NCBI GenBank assembly: GCA_023261595.1
Contig: JAHFOQ010000007.1
Span: 1-43,623, forward strand
DNA from: a bacterium
GTDB lineage: Bacteria; Patescibacteriota; Saccharimonadia; CAILAD01; BJGX01
DNA length: 43,623 bases
Reading direction: 5' to 3'
The notes beneath the pieces are model-generated. The model saw only the letters and a program-made list of their open reading frames with translations. It did no database searches and was not told the origin of the DNA. Made by a program: the position numbers and the translations under genes. Shown one piece after another: positions 16,115-25,208 of this stretch. Within the stretch, counting starts at the first letter, position 1; every line of letters begins with the position of its first letter.

Positions 16115-16738
16115 ATGAAACAAGCACTTACTAAGAAGCAAAGAAAAACACTCGATTACATAACCACCTTTATTGAACAAAAAGGTTATTCACCGAGCTA
16201 TAGAGAAATTGCCAACGGCCTTAAACTAAATTCAGTTGCAACAGTTGCACAGCATATCGATACACTTGTAGCAAAAGGATTATTGCAAAAAGGTAATAAC
16301 TCCGCTCGCTCACTTATTCCAGTAGAAGAAGTACAAGAACAGGTTAATAAGCCGGGTGTTGGATTGCCTATACTTGGACTTATTGCAGCTGGTACACCAA
16401 TCGAAACCATGACAGGTCATGCAGAAACCCTAGAAGTCCCACCATTTATGGTTGGTTCTAAAAATTCATATGTCTTGCAAGTAAAGGGTGAAAGTATGAT
16501 AGAAGATGGTATTCATGATGGTGATTATGTTGTTGTGCAAGAAAAAGACGTAGCCAGCAATGGTGATGTGGTTGTTGCCTTAGTAAATAACTCAGAAGCT
16601 ACACTAAAACGATATTATAAAGAAGCACGACGTATCCGTTTGCAGCCCGCTAACTCAAGCATGGAACCTATCTACGTAGAGCCTGGTACACCCCTTAAAA
16701 TTCAAGGTGTTGTTATCGGTCTTATTCGTAAGTACTAA
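16115..16738 (+). CDS. lexA: SOS repressor LexA
   Basis: 207 residues. The N-terminal winged helix (SPSYREIANGLKLNSVATVAQHIDTL) binds DNA. The C-terminal peptidase domain has the Ala92-Gly93 cleavage site (LIAAGTPIE), the catalytic Ser127 (VKGESMIEDGI) and Lys165 (ATLKRYY). RecA filaments on damaged DNA trigger self-cleavage and release the SOS genes. It is monocistronic, with a putative operator in its own promoter. Confidence 0.95.
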   Translation: MKQALTKKQRKTLDYITTFIEQKGYSPSYREIANGLKLNSVATVAQHIDTLVAKGLLQKGNNSARSLIPVEEVQEQVNKPGVGLPILGLIAAGTPIETMTGHAETLEVPPFMVGSKNSYVLQVKGESMIEDGIHDGDYVVVQEKDVASNGDVVVALVNNSEATLKRYYKEARRIRLQPANSSMEPIYVEPGTPLKIQGVVIGLIRKY

Positions 16739-16752
16739 GCGCACTCTTTGAT

Positions 16753-17340
16753 TTACTCTAAATAAAGCGACCAGTTAATCAGTACTTCAAATAAATAGAT
16801 GTTTATGGCTAAACCTATGAGTGAGCCAAGTAAATACATAATTGCGCTAAGTGGAGCTGAGCGAATACTTAATATAAAGTTTGCAAACCAATCATTCCAA
16901 AGTGGCACTAAAAAACGAAGGCTAATTATACCAAGCACTATCATGGCAGCAATTATACCAAGTGCGTAGGCCGAACCTTTTAGTCGCTTCTTGCTTTCAC
17001 CTCTATTTACATACTCTTCTTCTACTACGACTTCGTTCTGTGCTTCTGTGGCAAGGCTATAAATTGCATAGATTACTGAATATGCAATTAACCCTATACA
17101 TACCCAAAATATTACGAGAATAGCGATATTTAATACGGGTGAAGACGTCCAGTTTTGAAGTTGAGAAATTATACTATCTTGAACATCACTTTTTGCAAGT
17201 AAAGTATTAGAAGTAACTTGCAGCAAGATTAGATTAATATTAATAACAATCAACAGGCCAACGGCAATGCCAAAGGTCCAAGCAACCCGCTTTATACTCG
17301 GGTTTAAAATTGTTTTTATATCTGTAGAATTTATGCTCAT
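16753..17340 (-). CDS. Four-span membrane protein of unknown function
   Basis: 195 residues. Spans at about 20-42, 68-92, 123-145 and 163-187, with a charged cytosolic loop (NEVVVEEEYVNRGESKKRLKG). It begins 20 nt downstream of the DUF4190-like gene and is probably cotranscribed with it. No recognised family motif. Confidence 0.7.
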   Translation of the reverse strand: MSINSTDIKTILNPSIKRVAWTFGIAVGLLIVININLILLQVTSNTLLAKSDVQDSIISQLQNWTSSPVLNIAILVIFWVCIGLIAYSVIYAIYSLATEAQNEVVVEEEYVNRGESKKRLKGSAYALGIIAAMIVLGIISLRFLVPLWNDWFANFILSIRSAPLSAIMYLLGSLIGLAINIYLFEVLINWSLYLE

Positions 17341-17360
17341 TTTTTGTATTTATACTTTAT

Positions 17361-18113
17361 CTATTGAGGATTAACCTTATTATCAACGGTTAAGCTAACG
17401 GTGGTTTTCTTACCACTTGTTGCACTTTGATCACTGCCAATAATAACTACAAGTCTAGATTCACCTTTTGTGTATGATTGTGCTACGTTTGCATTAAATG
17501 CTATGTCATTATCTTCTTTTACCCAGCCTTTGCCTGGAAGTTGACTTTGGTAGTAATCAGCTACCGTTTGCGAACTGTCATTAGTAGCAAGAGTTACGTT
17601 GTAGCCATCTTTTGTTTTTAGTGCTAGTACTACATCTGATGGTTTGTAGATAGGTATGTCACTTGGGAATCCATCTGGAACTTTTGCATTGCCGACGCTC
17701 AACGATTCACCGTCTTTTCCTGTAACATTTACACTGCCGTTATTTACACTAACACCGTTATCCTTTAAGGCTTTATTAAAGGCAAACATTACTACAAATA
17801 AGATAGTTAGTCCCAGTAAAATTTCGATAATAGCAATAATAAGAGCAGCTATTGCCATTCCCTTGCCACCTTCGTTATTCTTTTTGGTTTGTACTATAGC
17901 AACTATAGCCAAAATAAGACCAATAATGCTAAGTCCAGGAATAAATATACCAACCAATACAAGAATTAAAGCTGCAACTGCCATACCGTTATTCTTTTTA
18001 GTTGATTGAGATGTATTTGTTTGATTTGTGTTAGATACTTCAGGTGCAGGCGTAACTGGCGCTGCTTGATTAGTTTCTGTAGCAGGTTTCTTAGGTGTCT
18101 TCTTTACGTCCAT
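17361..18113 (-). CDS. DUF4190-like membrane protein with exterior domain
   Basis: 250 residues. A Pro/Thr/Gln-rich cytosolic tail (about 1-42) precedes two membrane spans separated by KKNNEGGKGMAIAALIIAI, the DUF4190 pattern. The exterior part contains VPDGFPSDIPIYKPSDVV and VADYYQSQLPGKGWV, a module often found on bacterial membrane proteins of unknown role. AAGGA lies upstream of the ATG. Probable operon with the downstream four-span protein. Confidence 0.75.
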   Translation of the reverse strand: MDVKKTPKKPATETNQAAPVTPAPEVSNTNQTNTSQSTKKNNGMAVAALILVLVGIFIPGLSIIGLILAIVAIVQTKKNNEGGKGMAIAALIIAIIEILLGLTILFVVMFAFNKALKDNGVSVNNGSVNVTGKDGESLSVGNAKVPDGFPSDIPIYKPSDVVLALKTKDGYNVTLATNDSSQTVADYYQSQLPGKGWVKEDNDIAFNANVAQSYTKGESRLVVIIGSDQSATSGKKTTVSLTVDNKVNPQ

Positions 18114-18180
18114 TATAATGGTCCTTATTATTTAATTGTTTTCTCTATGGTAATCTCAAAAAGTCAGCAAATCAAGCTTA

Positions 18181-19335
18181 TTACTTGTGCTTACTACCGA
18201 TAGCCGTAACTATCGCTGAAACAACATGTTTATCAAAAACACTTGGAATTATGTTCTTGGCTGATGGTTTTGTTACACAATCGGCCAATGCTTGAGCAGT
18301 AGTAATTTTAATAGTTTCATTCATAGAATTTTGTTGAGATGCAATAAGGCCCTTAAATAAACCCGGAAAAACTAAGACGTTATTTATTTGATTAGGAAAA
18401 TCCGAACGCCCGGTAGCAACAACTGCCGCTCCTGCACCCAGTGCATCCTCAGGCATTATTTCTGGTACCGGATTTGCTAGTGCGAAGACTATTGGGTCAC
18501 TATTCATTTTTTTTATTTCGCCCGGTGATATATTGCCTCCGGTTGTAAGCCCAATTACAACATCTGCATTCACAATTGCATCTTCTAATGAACCTTTTGT
18601 GTTTTTACTATTCGTAATATTCGCGAGTTCGGTCTTATATATATCGAGATTATCTCGACCTTTATAAATAATTCCTTTGCTATCTACTGCAATAATTTCA
18701 CCTACACCGTAAGTAACTAAAAGTTTTGTTACTGCATTTCCTGCTGCACCGGCACCAAAAATAACAATTTTTATCTTGTTTGCCTGCTTATTCACTACCT
18801 TTAGTGCATTAATAAGACCAGCCAAAACAGCAATTGCGGTAGCATGCTGATCGTCGTGAACAACAGGAATGGTTAATTTAGACTGTAAGCTTTTTTCAAT
18901 TTCAAAACAAGCAGGAGCAGCAATGTCTTCTAGGTTTATTGCTGCGAAAACTGGGGCAATATTAATAATTGTATTAATTATTTCATCTGTGTTTTGGCTA
19001 CGCAGCACAATCGGAAAAGCATTGAGATTAGCTAGTTCAGAAAATAGCATTGCCTTACCTTCCATTACTGGTAAGGCAGCCTCTGGTCCAACATTGCCAA
19101 GCCCCAGTACGGCCGAACCGTCAGAAATTACTGCAACAGTATTACCCGCTATTGTATAGTCTTTTACTTCTTTTGGATGCTTTGCAAGATAAGAACTAAC
19201 TGCACCAACACCCGGTGTGTAATAGGTAGAGAGTTGTTCAGTGGTAGTAAGTCGTGTGGTGCTGGTTATCTGTATTTTGCCAGAGAGTTTTTTATGTTCT
19301 TCGAGTGCTTTTTGGGAATATTGATTGTTGTTCAT
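18181..19335 (-). CDS. Malic enzyme (short bacterial type)
   Basis: 384 residues. Oxidative decarboxylation of malate to pyruvate with NAD(P). The active-site Tyr is in TYYTPGVGAVS and the Lys in GNVGPEAALPVMEGKAMLF; metal ligands lie in INLEDIAAP and VVHDDQHATAIA; the Rossmann motif is GAGAAGNAV. Malic enzyme is frequent in Saccharibacteria, where it may supply pyruvate or reducing power. It has its own extended -10 and no visible leader. The cofactor (NAD or NADP) is not settled. Confidence 0.93.
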   Translation of the reverse strand: MNNNQYSQKALEEHKKLSGKIQITSTTRLTTTEQLSTYYTPGVGAVSSYLAKHPKEVKDYTIAGNTVAVISDGSAVLGLGNVGPEAALPVMEGKAMLFSELANLNAFPIVLRSQNTDEIINTIINIAPVFAAINLEDIAAPACFEIEKSLQSKLTIPVVHDDQHATAIAVLAGLINALKVVNKQANKIKIVIFGAGAAGNAVTKLLVTYGVGEIIAVDSKGIIYKGRDNLDIYKTELANITNSKNTKGSLEDAIVNADVVIGLTTGGNISPGEIKKMNSDPIVFALANPVPEIMPEDALGAGAAVVATGRSDFPNQINNVLVFPGLFKGLIASQQNSMNETIKITTAQALADCVTKPSAKNIIPSVFDKHVVSAIVTAIGSKHK

Positions 19336-19342
19336 TCTTAGT

Positions 19343-19351
19343 ATTGTATCA
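19343..19351 (-). promoter_or_regulatory. Extended -10 of malic enzyme gene, leaderless arrangement
   Basis: TGATACAAT on the minus strand, an extended -10, ends 7 nt before ATG 19335. No ribosome binding site fits in the remaining bases. Confidence 0.65.
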
Positions 19352-19522
19352 AATCAGATAACAATAAAACTAATGTTGTTCTAATGAAATGGCAGGTTTT
19401 AGATTTTTCCGAAAATCCATCTCTCTTACCTTCCAGGCCAAAACAACAAATACTAAAATAAGAAGAATTAAAACCAACAATCGAAATTTATTCATCTCTA
19501 AAAGTATACCAGCTTCATAACA

Positions 19523-19552
19523 ATTATCCCCGGCCTAATGACCGGGGATAAT
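19523..19552 (-). terminator. Strong hairpin after the DUF5684-like gene
   Basis: An 11-bp stem ATTATCCCCGG / CCGGGGATAAT around an 8-nt loop, about 20 nt after the stop at 19574. The T run is short (TTGTT), so termination may be partial. Confidence 0.65.
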
Positions 19553-19573
19553 ACTTAATAGCAGTTAAGGATA

Positions 19574-19972
19574 CTACTTGTTTGGTGCACCAACGTATTT
19601 TGCCGAACCAAAACCAAGCATTAAGTAACCAATGAAGCTAAATAACCATAACCCAAAGATACCAAATGCCGTACTCTTACCGAAAGCTTTTGCCATGTCT
19701 AATGCAATAATAATATATACAACTAGATTAACGAACGGAATGAAGAACAATAATATCCACCAAATTGGTCGATTAATTATCTCTAACATTACAATTATAT
19801 TATAGATTGGAATAATCGCAGCCCAGCCTGGTTTTCCAGCCTTTGCAAACGTTTTCCACATACCAGCAATTGCTAATGCAGCAAGTATTAGAATAAGTAT
19901 CCAATATATTGCAAGCACCATACCCATAGCACCACTGTCGACCGTAGTAGTTGTTGTTGAATAGTCTGTCAT
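19574..19972 (-). CDS. DUF5684-like small membrane protein
   Basis: 132 residues with a Thr-rich N-terminus and four hydrophobic spans. The run AGKPGWAAIIPIYNIIVMLEI followed by RPIWWILLFFIPFVNLVV is the mark of this family, found often near signal peptidases; no peptidase residues are present. Good ribosome binding site (AGGAG). Single-gene unit with its own terminator. Function unknown. Confidence 0.75.
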   Translation of the reverse strand: MTDYSTTTTTVDSGAMGMVLAIYWILILILAALAIAGMWKTFAKAGKPGWAAIIPIYNIIVMLEIINRPIWWILLFFIPFVNLVVYIIIALDMAKAFGKSTAFGIFGLWLFSFIGYLMLGFGSAKYVGAPNK

Positions 19973-20073
19973 TATTTCTCCTAATTATTTAATTCTTATG
20001 CTTAGGAGTAATTGTATTGAGTACAAACCAAAAAAGCAAGTAGACTCAAGCTATATCATTGCAATTTTTTGTT

Positions 20074-20721
20074 TTATTTAACTACTTGCCGACAAACCGA
20101 CTCTACACTCGTAACACAACTATGAATAAAAAGAATGATCGTATCTCCCAAGAATACCGAAAGTGCTATGCCTAAAACTCCAAAGATTATTCCAAGAATT
20201 ACTACAAAAATATCTTCAAGTAATAAACCAAGTGAAAGAACCACCACACCAAGTGCCGGCAATGTATCGAGGCCTGAAAAAGGTGGTGAAAGAAATGCTC
20301 CTAACGTAAATATAAATATAATTCCGGCCGACACTGAAACAAACGCTTTTTTTTGGATTGTTTCTGCCAAGCGTGGTTTTGAATGTCTTTCAAACCATTG
20401 TACTATTCGGGTAATTCGATTAACTGTCTTTGGATGAGTTAAAGATTTTAATTTTGTTTTTTGTAATTTTTTCGGCAACCAGAATTTTTGAAAACCCAAC
20501 ATCATCTGAAAGCTCATGAGCATCACTATAATTTCAAAAACATGCGTTATTCCACCTGTTGGAATTGGTAACGCTGGAACGGCCATTAAAAGAATAAAGG
20601 TTATAGCAAAACTCTTTTCAGCAAAAACATCACGTAAACCACCGAGAGTTTTAGGTGTGTTGCCATTTAGCCAGTTTTCTAATTCGTGACTAAATACTTT
20701 AGTTTTAGTGTGTTGTGTCAT
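20074..20721 (-). CDS. ExoD-family exopolysaccharide-related membrane protein
   Basis: 215 residues. LENWLNGNTPKTLGGLRDVFAEKSFAITFILLMAVPALPIPTGGITHVFE matches the ExoD family start, followed by MMLGFQKFWLPKKL, FLSPPFSGLDTLPALGVVVLSLGLLLED and C-terminal spans. ExoD was linked to exopolysaccharide synthesis in rhizobia, but its biochemical role is unclear. Monocistronic. A weak AGGA lies 12 nt before the ATG. Confidence 0.8.
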   Translation of the reverse strand: MTQHTKTKVFSHELENWLNGNTPKTLGGLRDVFAEKSFAITFILLMAVPALPIPTGGITHVFEIIVMLMSFQMMLGFQKFWLPKKLQKTKLKSLTHPKTVNRITRIVQWFERHSKPRLAETIQKKAFVSVSAGIIFIFTLGAFLSPPFSGLDTLPALGVVVLSLGLLLEDIFVVILGIIFGVLGIALSVFLGDTIILFIHSCVTSVESVCRQVVK

Positions 20722-20756
20722 TGTTTATTTATCCTATCAGATATATTAAAACTTAG

Positions 20757-21791
20757 CTAAGAAGTTTTCTTAAGTAAGCTAACGGTAAAAACCGTGCCTT
20801 TACCAAGTGCGCTCTTTACACCAATACCACCGCCATGCAGTTGAGCAATTTTGGCGGCAATAGAGAGACCGAGGCCATAACCACTACTTGAATTTTTTGT
20901 TCGGGAATCATCGGCTCGATAAAACCGTTCAAAAATATGTTCTAAGTCTTCTTTAGAAATTCCAGGCCCATTGTCACTAACCGAAAATTTCACATGATTT
21001 ACTGAAGTGTTGTAAGCAATAGTTACATCTGTTCCTTTATTGCTATATTTTATCGCGTTGTCGAGTAAAATAACTATCAAATCAATAAGGCTTTCTTTTT
21101 CTGCAAGTACATATACTTTCTTTACATTATTAATTAAATGTATATTTTTTACTTGAGCAGGAGTTTTAACACGTGTAATTGCTTCTTTTACAATATTGGA
21201 GAGATTGGTTTTTTCCATTAATAGGTTTTTTCCGTTACTATCTGCTCGTGCTAATCGAAGAAGACCGTCAGAGAGGTTCCGTAATTTTATAACTTCTTCT
21301 AAGTTACTTTCTAATAATTCTCTTGCTTCAGAAGTTGGTATTTTTTTTGCCCTGAGTGCAATTTCTATTTCGGTTTGCATAGCAGCTAATGGCGTGCGTA
21401 GCTCATGGCTAGCATCGGCCGTAAATCTACTCTGTGCCTCTAGAGCATCTTCTATTGGTTTTACTGTTTGTCGAGCCAACAAGTAGCTAATAAGCCCACT
21501 GAGGGCTAAGATTATTGCATTAAAGTATATTAGTTCTAAGAGTAGGTTCTGTCGAGCATCTTGAATCTCTTCTTCAACCTGAATAGGATTAGGACCTCGT
21601 GGTATTACGATAGTGCTTCCAGGAGTGAGCTTAACATACTGACGGCGTAAACTACTTTCAACCTGATTCGCAGCAAGATTATACAAAACAATACTAAAGA
21701 ACAGGCTAATTAGCATAATAATACTTAAGTATGCAATTGTTAATTTTATGGCAGGGCTAAGTTCTCGCCAAAACCGAACAAATCTATACAT
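20757..21791 (-). CDS. Sensor histidine kinase
   Basis: 344 residues. Two membrane spans (about 16-38 and 84-106) enclose a small exterior sensor of about 45 residues. The H box is TADASHELRTPLAAMQTE (His129), followed by N box DNAIKYS, G1 VSDNGPGIS, F box FERFYRADDS and G2 GLGLSIAAKIAQLHGGGI. Only about 20 residues separate span 2 from the H box, so a normal HAMP domain is missing. It overlaps the response regulator gene by 8 nt. The signal is unknown. Confidence 0.93.
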   Translation of the reverse strand: MYRFVRFWRELSPAIKLTIAYLSIIMLISLFFSIVLYNLAANQVESSLRRQYVKLTPGSTIVIPRGPNPIQVEEEIQDARQNLLLELIYFNAIILALSGLISYLLARQTVKPIEDALEAQSRFTADASHELRTPLAAMQTEIEIALRAKKIPTSEARELLESNLEEVIKLRNLSDGLLRLARADSNGKNLLMEKTNLSNIVKEAITRVKTPAQVKNIHLINNVKKVYVLAEKESLIDLIVILLDNAIKYSNKGTDVTIAYNTSVNHVKFSVSDNGPGISKEDLEHIFERFYRADDSRTKNSSSGYGLGLSIAAKIAQLHGGGIGVKSALGKGTVFTVSLLKKTS

Positions 21792-22467
21792 TTTTTACTA
21801 CCCCGAATTTATATCCAAACCCACGCACTGTATGTATTAAATCTGGGCCAGAAAATGGTTTATCAATTTTATTACGCAAATATCCCATATAAACTTCTAC
21901 AGTATTTGGCAATACATCAGCATCAAAATCCCACACATGGGCAATAATTGTGTCCTTACTCAGTACTCTATCCTGATTTCGTAAAAGATAGTACAGAAGG
22001 GCGTATTCTTTCGAAGAAAGATTAATAATTTTATTATTTCGTTTAACTTCATAACTTACTGTGTCTAAAGTAAGTGAGTCTGATTTTAATACCGTTCCAA
22101 GACTATCTTGCGGCCGACGCAACAAAGCTTTTATTCTTGCGAGCAGTTCTTCAAAAGCAAAAGGCTTAATTAAATAATCATCGGCACCTGAATTAAGCCC
22201 AGCAACTCGATCTTTTATTTGATCTTTGGCTGTCAACATAATGATTGGACAATGCAAATTATTCTGTCGAACTTGCCGACAAATTTCCATACCTTCCATT
22301 CCTGGTAACATTCTATCGAGAATTAGAAGATCATAATCTTCATTAAGTGCTGCGTGTAGTCCATCTTCTCCATCGTATTCAACGTCTACAGCATAAGATT
22401 CTTGCTCCAAACCACGCTTTAATGCATTGGCAATTTTATGTTCATCTTCAACAATAAGTATTCGCAT
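21784..22467 (-). CDS. OmpR-family response regulator
   Basis: 227 residues. Receiver domain with the acidic pocket VEDEH, phospho-acceptor Asp51 (LLILDRMLPGMEG), Thr in MLTAKD and Lys in YLIKPFAF. The C-terminal winged helix contains SSKEYALLYYLLRNQDRVLSKDTI and TVEVYMGYLRNKID. It partners the histidine kinase downstream. A -10 box ends 7 nt before the ATG. Target genes cannot be told from this window. Confidence 0.95.
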   Translation of the reverse strand: MRILIVEDEHKIANALKRGLEQESYAVDVEYDGEDGLHAALNEDYDLLILDRMLPGMEGMEICRQVRQNNLHCPIIMLTAKDQIKDRVAGLNSGADDYLIKPFAFEELLARIKALLRRPQDSLGTVLKSDSLTLDTVSYEVKRNNKIINLSSKEYALLYYLLRNQDRVLSKDTIIAHVWDFDADVLPNTVEVYMGYLRNKIDKPFSGPDLIHTVRGFGYKFGVVKNV

Positions 22468-22474
22468 AGCCAGT

Positions 22475-22480
22475 ATTGTA
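22475..22480 (-). promoter_or_regulatory. -10 box of the two-component operon, leaderless arrangement
   Basis: TACAAT on the minus strand ends 7 nt before ATG 22467. No good -35 at the normal distance. Confidence 0.5.
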
Positions 22481-22529
22481 ACCTAGTTTACTGAGTTTTT
22501 CCTGAAACTTAGCTGTATTTATTGTACTC

Positions 22530-22700
22530 TTATTGAGTGGTAGTATCAGGCCTGCCAGTAAATGAGGGTGTTATTTTTAAGTTTTTTTCTTTGGTTTCGT
22601 TCTGAATACGTACAAAATAACTCACGGCTATTACTACTAATCCAACAACCAGTATGGCAAGTACAGCAGCAATTATATTTTTTCGATTTCTTTCATTCAT
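22530..22700 (-). CDS. Small one-pass membrane protein (56 aa)
   Basis: Not in the ORF track. ATG 22700 has AGGA upstream and follows the stop of the CrtC-like gene by 8 nt, suggesting one transcript. Basic start (MNERNRKN), one span (about 9-30, IIAAVLAILVVGLVVIAVSYFV) and a charged exterior tail ending in PDTTTQ. Family not recognised. Confidence 0.65.
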   Translation of the reverse strand: MNERNRKNIIAAVLAILVVGLVVIAVSYFVRIQNETKEKNLKITPSFTGRPDTTTQ

Positions 22701-22708
22701 AGTTATTC

Positions 22709-24373
22709 CTAATGACGTGAGGTGTTCTTTACCGAAGTTTTACTTGGTTTATTAAAAAACTCCAAGCCCTTTGCGGTTGATAATATTTCTTTCAATTCTT
22801 TTTGATGGGTTACTATATAACAAAAACTAGAAATTTTACGTGGCAGTGTAGCTTCTTGAGAAAATAACTTCATTAACTCTTTCGTATTTTCAAAGCCCGC
22901 TAATTTTATCATGTTATTAGTGCAATCTGCATATTGTACTGCTTCGGCAAAACCACGACCCATATCTTCCCCATAAGCGTTTGTTATATAAACTGCTCCT
23001 TCGTTATATTGCGACCCATTGGCGAAGTAATTTGTCTGAGCTACGGGCACGATTTGATGAAGTTCGAAACTTCGAATATCTTCTGGTAAAGTTTCATCAA
23101 AAGTAAATTTCCAATGGTTTGGATGCCAAGTGTTTGTTATGGGATAAAGTTTCGGGTTAGGGCTCACCTCACTTTTTACCCATTGATCAATTTCTAATGT
23201 ACCCCAAGTATTATGCAGTTTCTTGTTTTCGTCCATGTATTTACCGGCTACATCAACTGTCATTGTGCCTGGTGGTGTTGCCCCGGTTTGAAAATAGAAG
23301 TTCTTATTAGTAGGACTATGGGAAGCAAACATTGTTAACTGCCTATTACCTATAAACTGGGCCATATACCAATCCCAACCCATTTGCATGGGTTTACCAA
23401 TATTGTTTGCAGCTCGCAATACTGCAGAACGTGAGTTTCCACCCAAGAAACCCCATTGGTGATCAAACCAAAATGAACCCTTTCTCAGAGTTATTTTCCT
23501 TCCATTGTAGGTAATTGTACTTCCAGGCTTGAGAACAAGATTTGGTATCGAGTAATATAGTGTTCCCATTCCAGCCACACATGGCATACATCCATCATCT
23601 CCCTGAAATAAATATTCTCTCCCTTGTGTAAATTCTAAATCTACACCTAACTTAACTGCTTTAGCTTCTCCATTATCATTACCTTGAGCTCTTACTGTAA
23701 TAGGAAAGAGTGATCCTTTTTTTAAGCTTTTAATATAATTTTTACCAATTGTGTATTCTAGTGGGTTGGCAGTAACATCAATCAACCCCGTTGTTCCTGC
23801 AATCACTGTCGGTTCGGCTTGATAGTGCCTTTCTCCAGCTTTTGAGATTCCTAACTGAATTTCTACAACCTGATTTTCAATATCACTTATACCAAAATTT
23901 TTAGCAATGCTTGGCGGCAGGAGCGAAACCCGAAAAAACATTAGCTCAATCCCATATTCATCTCCATTTTCATCCCACCCACTCCCAACAAAGAAATGCC
24001 ATCCTACCTGGCTCTGTAATTGTGGGGCATGGTCTTGTGGAAATTTGAAGTTAGCTTGTGTAGGCATTAATTCATATCCTTGCGTTGCATTCTGACCTAA
24101 GAGCTTCATTGCAATTACATATGCTGCTTGTGGGTTCAAATCTCCAATAAGACTATGTAATAATTTATAGCGTTTAGTGTAATTAGGATTATGACTTTGT
24201 GGATGATCACTAAGCCAAGCAAGGTAATCTCGCATACGTTTACCAATTTCAGATGATGAATTTTTTATTGAGTTAATTTGGGTCAAAACATTAGCGTCTA
24301 TTTCTTTTTCGTTGTATTCATCAAGCCAAAGTGCGGCTGCAATATTTCGTTTTGTGTTTTGGTCAATATTCAT
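22709..24373 (-). CDS. CrtC/AttH-like (hydroxyneurosporene synthase-like) protein
   Basis: 554 residues, longer than typical CrtC because of a helical N-terminal extension (about 1-110). The lipocalin-like double barrel carries the family signature SFWFDHQWGF, then GWDWYMAQFIGNRQLTMF and later LEIDQWVKS and YPITNTWHPNHWKF. CrtC proteins hydrate the psi end of acyclic carotenoids; AttH relatives act on other hydrophobic compounds. It starts 2 nt after a CruF-like gene, which supports an isoprenoid or carotenoid link, but no crtB, crtI or crtE is in the window. No signal peptide is seen. Confidence 0.7.
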   Translation of the reverse strand: MNIDQNTKRNIAAALWLDEYNEKEIDANVLTQINSIKNSSSEIGKRMRDYLAWLSDHPQSHNPNYTKRYKLLHSLIGDLNPQAAYVIAMKLLGQNATQGYELMPTQANFKFPQDHAPQLQSQVGWHFFVGSGWDENGDEYGIELMFFRVSLLPPSIAKNFGISDIENQVVEIQLGISKAGERHYQAEPTVIAGTTGLIDVTANPLEYTIGKNYIKSLKKGSLFPITVRAQGNDNGEAKAVKLGVDLEFTQGREYLFQGDDGCMPCVAGMGTLYYSIPNLVLKPGSTITYNGRKITLRKGSFWFDHQWGFLGGNSRSAVLRAANNIGKPMQMGWDWYMAQFIGNRQLTMFASHSPTNKNFYFQTGATPPGTMTVDVAGKYMDENKKLHNTWGTLEIDQWVKSEVSPNPKLYPITNTWHPNHWKFTFDETLPEDIRSFELHQIVPVAQTNYFANGSQYNEGAVYITNAYGEDMGRGFAEAVQYADCTNNMIKLAGFENTKELMKLFSQEATLPRKISSFCYIVTHQKELKEILSTAKGLEFFNKPSKTSVKNTSRH

Positions 24374-24375
24374 TG

Positions 24376-25194
24376 CTAATGAAAACCTTTCGTCGTTAGT
24401 AGTCGTAAGGTGGCTATGAGCGCAACTGTCCCCATACCAAAGAGCGCAATCAGCGCAAGGTTTTGTTGCAGTACGGTTGGGTTAGGAGTTACCTCTTTTA
24501 TGACAATAGAAAATGCACTAGCAGAAAAAAGTATTATTGGTTCAAATAAAAATACTTTACTCGGTTTTGCTAAATAATCATGCGGTTTTGACCTCCACCA
24601 AAGATATAATCCAATAACCACAAAGAATGTAAAAGTAACGAAAAACCACCCGGTAAAGTTTCGAAATGGTTCACCAAAATATGCTCCGCCTTTTTGCCAT
24701 GTCCATAAATGTTGAACAATTGACGAAGTAGGGTCAAAACTCATATCCCAAATTACCATAAATACTGCAGATAATGTTGCGATACCCAAGACCATCCAGC
24801 CGGTTATCTTTTTATATGAACCAAGTATAATGCGCGACAATATATAACAAGTATAGCCCATAGAAACATAACTAAAGGTAACGAGAGGTGGTACTCCACC
24901 AACGAGAAAACCATTTACGTTTGGGCTGGGATTATAATAATAATTACCAAATATTACTCCTGTATGAACTCCGAGGTATTCACCAAGAAATCCAATTGCC
25001 ATAATTATAAGAAACATAATAGTTATATGTACCCAACCAAAGTATTTTCCCCCGTGAAGAAAAACAAAAGTAATTGGTAAAAGAAAAATAACGAGCGATA
25101 ACAACGGATTTTTTATAAGATAAACATTTGTAACTGCAATAACTATGAGAATTGTCCAGCGCAGGATATCGAGACGTGAGATTTTTTTTAGCAT
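24376..25194 (-). CDS. CruF-like carotenoid hydratase family (DUF422) membrane protein
   Basis: 272 residues, about seven or eight membrane spans. The family segments GEYLGVHTGVIFGNYYY, GGVPPLVTFSYVSMGY, VIWDMSFDP and WTWQKGGAYFGEPFRNFTGWF are clear. CruF proteins add water at the 1',2' end of gamma-carotene or bacterioruberin precursors. It is the first gene of a unit with the CrtC-like gene. TATAAT lies 14 nt before the ATG, leaving a leader of only about 7 nt. Substrate inferred from family only. Confidence 0.75.
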   Translation of the reverse strand: MLKKISRLDILRWTILIVIAVTNVYLIKNPLLSLVIFLLPITFVFLHGGKYFGWVHITIMFLIIMAIGFLGEYLGVHTGVIFGNYYYNPSPNVNGFLVGGVPPLVTFSYVSMGYTCYILSRIILGSYKKITGWMVLGIATLSAVFMVIWDMSFDPTSSIVQHLWTWQKGGAYFGEPFRNFTGWFFVTFTFFVVIGLYLWWRSKPHDYLAKPSKVFLFEPIILFSASAFSIVIKEVTPNPTVLQQNLALIALFGMGTVALIATLRLLTTKGFH

Positions 25195-25208
25195 AAAAGT
25201 TATGTTTA

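Noticed and set aside
19338-19496. Minus-strand ORF of 52 codons beginning MNKFRLLVLILLILVF
   Set aside because: Hydrophobic start looks like a small membrane protein, but the ribosome site is weak, the second half is unconvincing and the frame runs through the malic enzyme promoter into its -10. Left out of the features.
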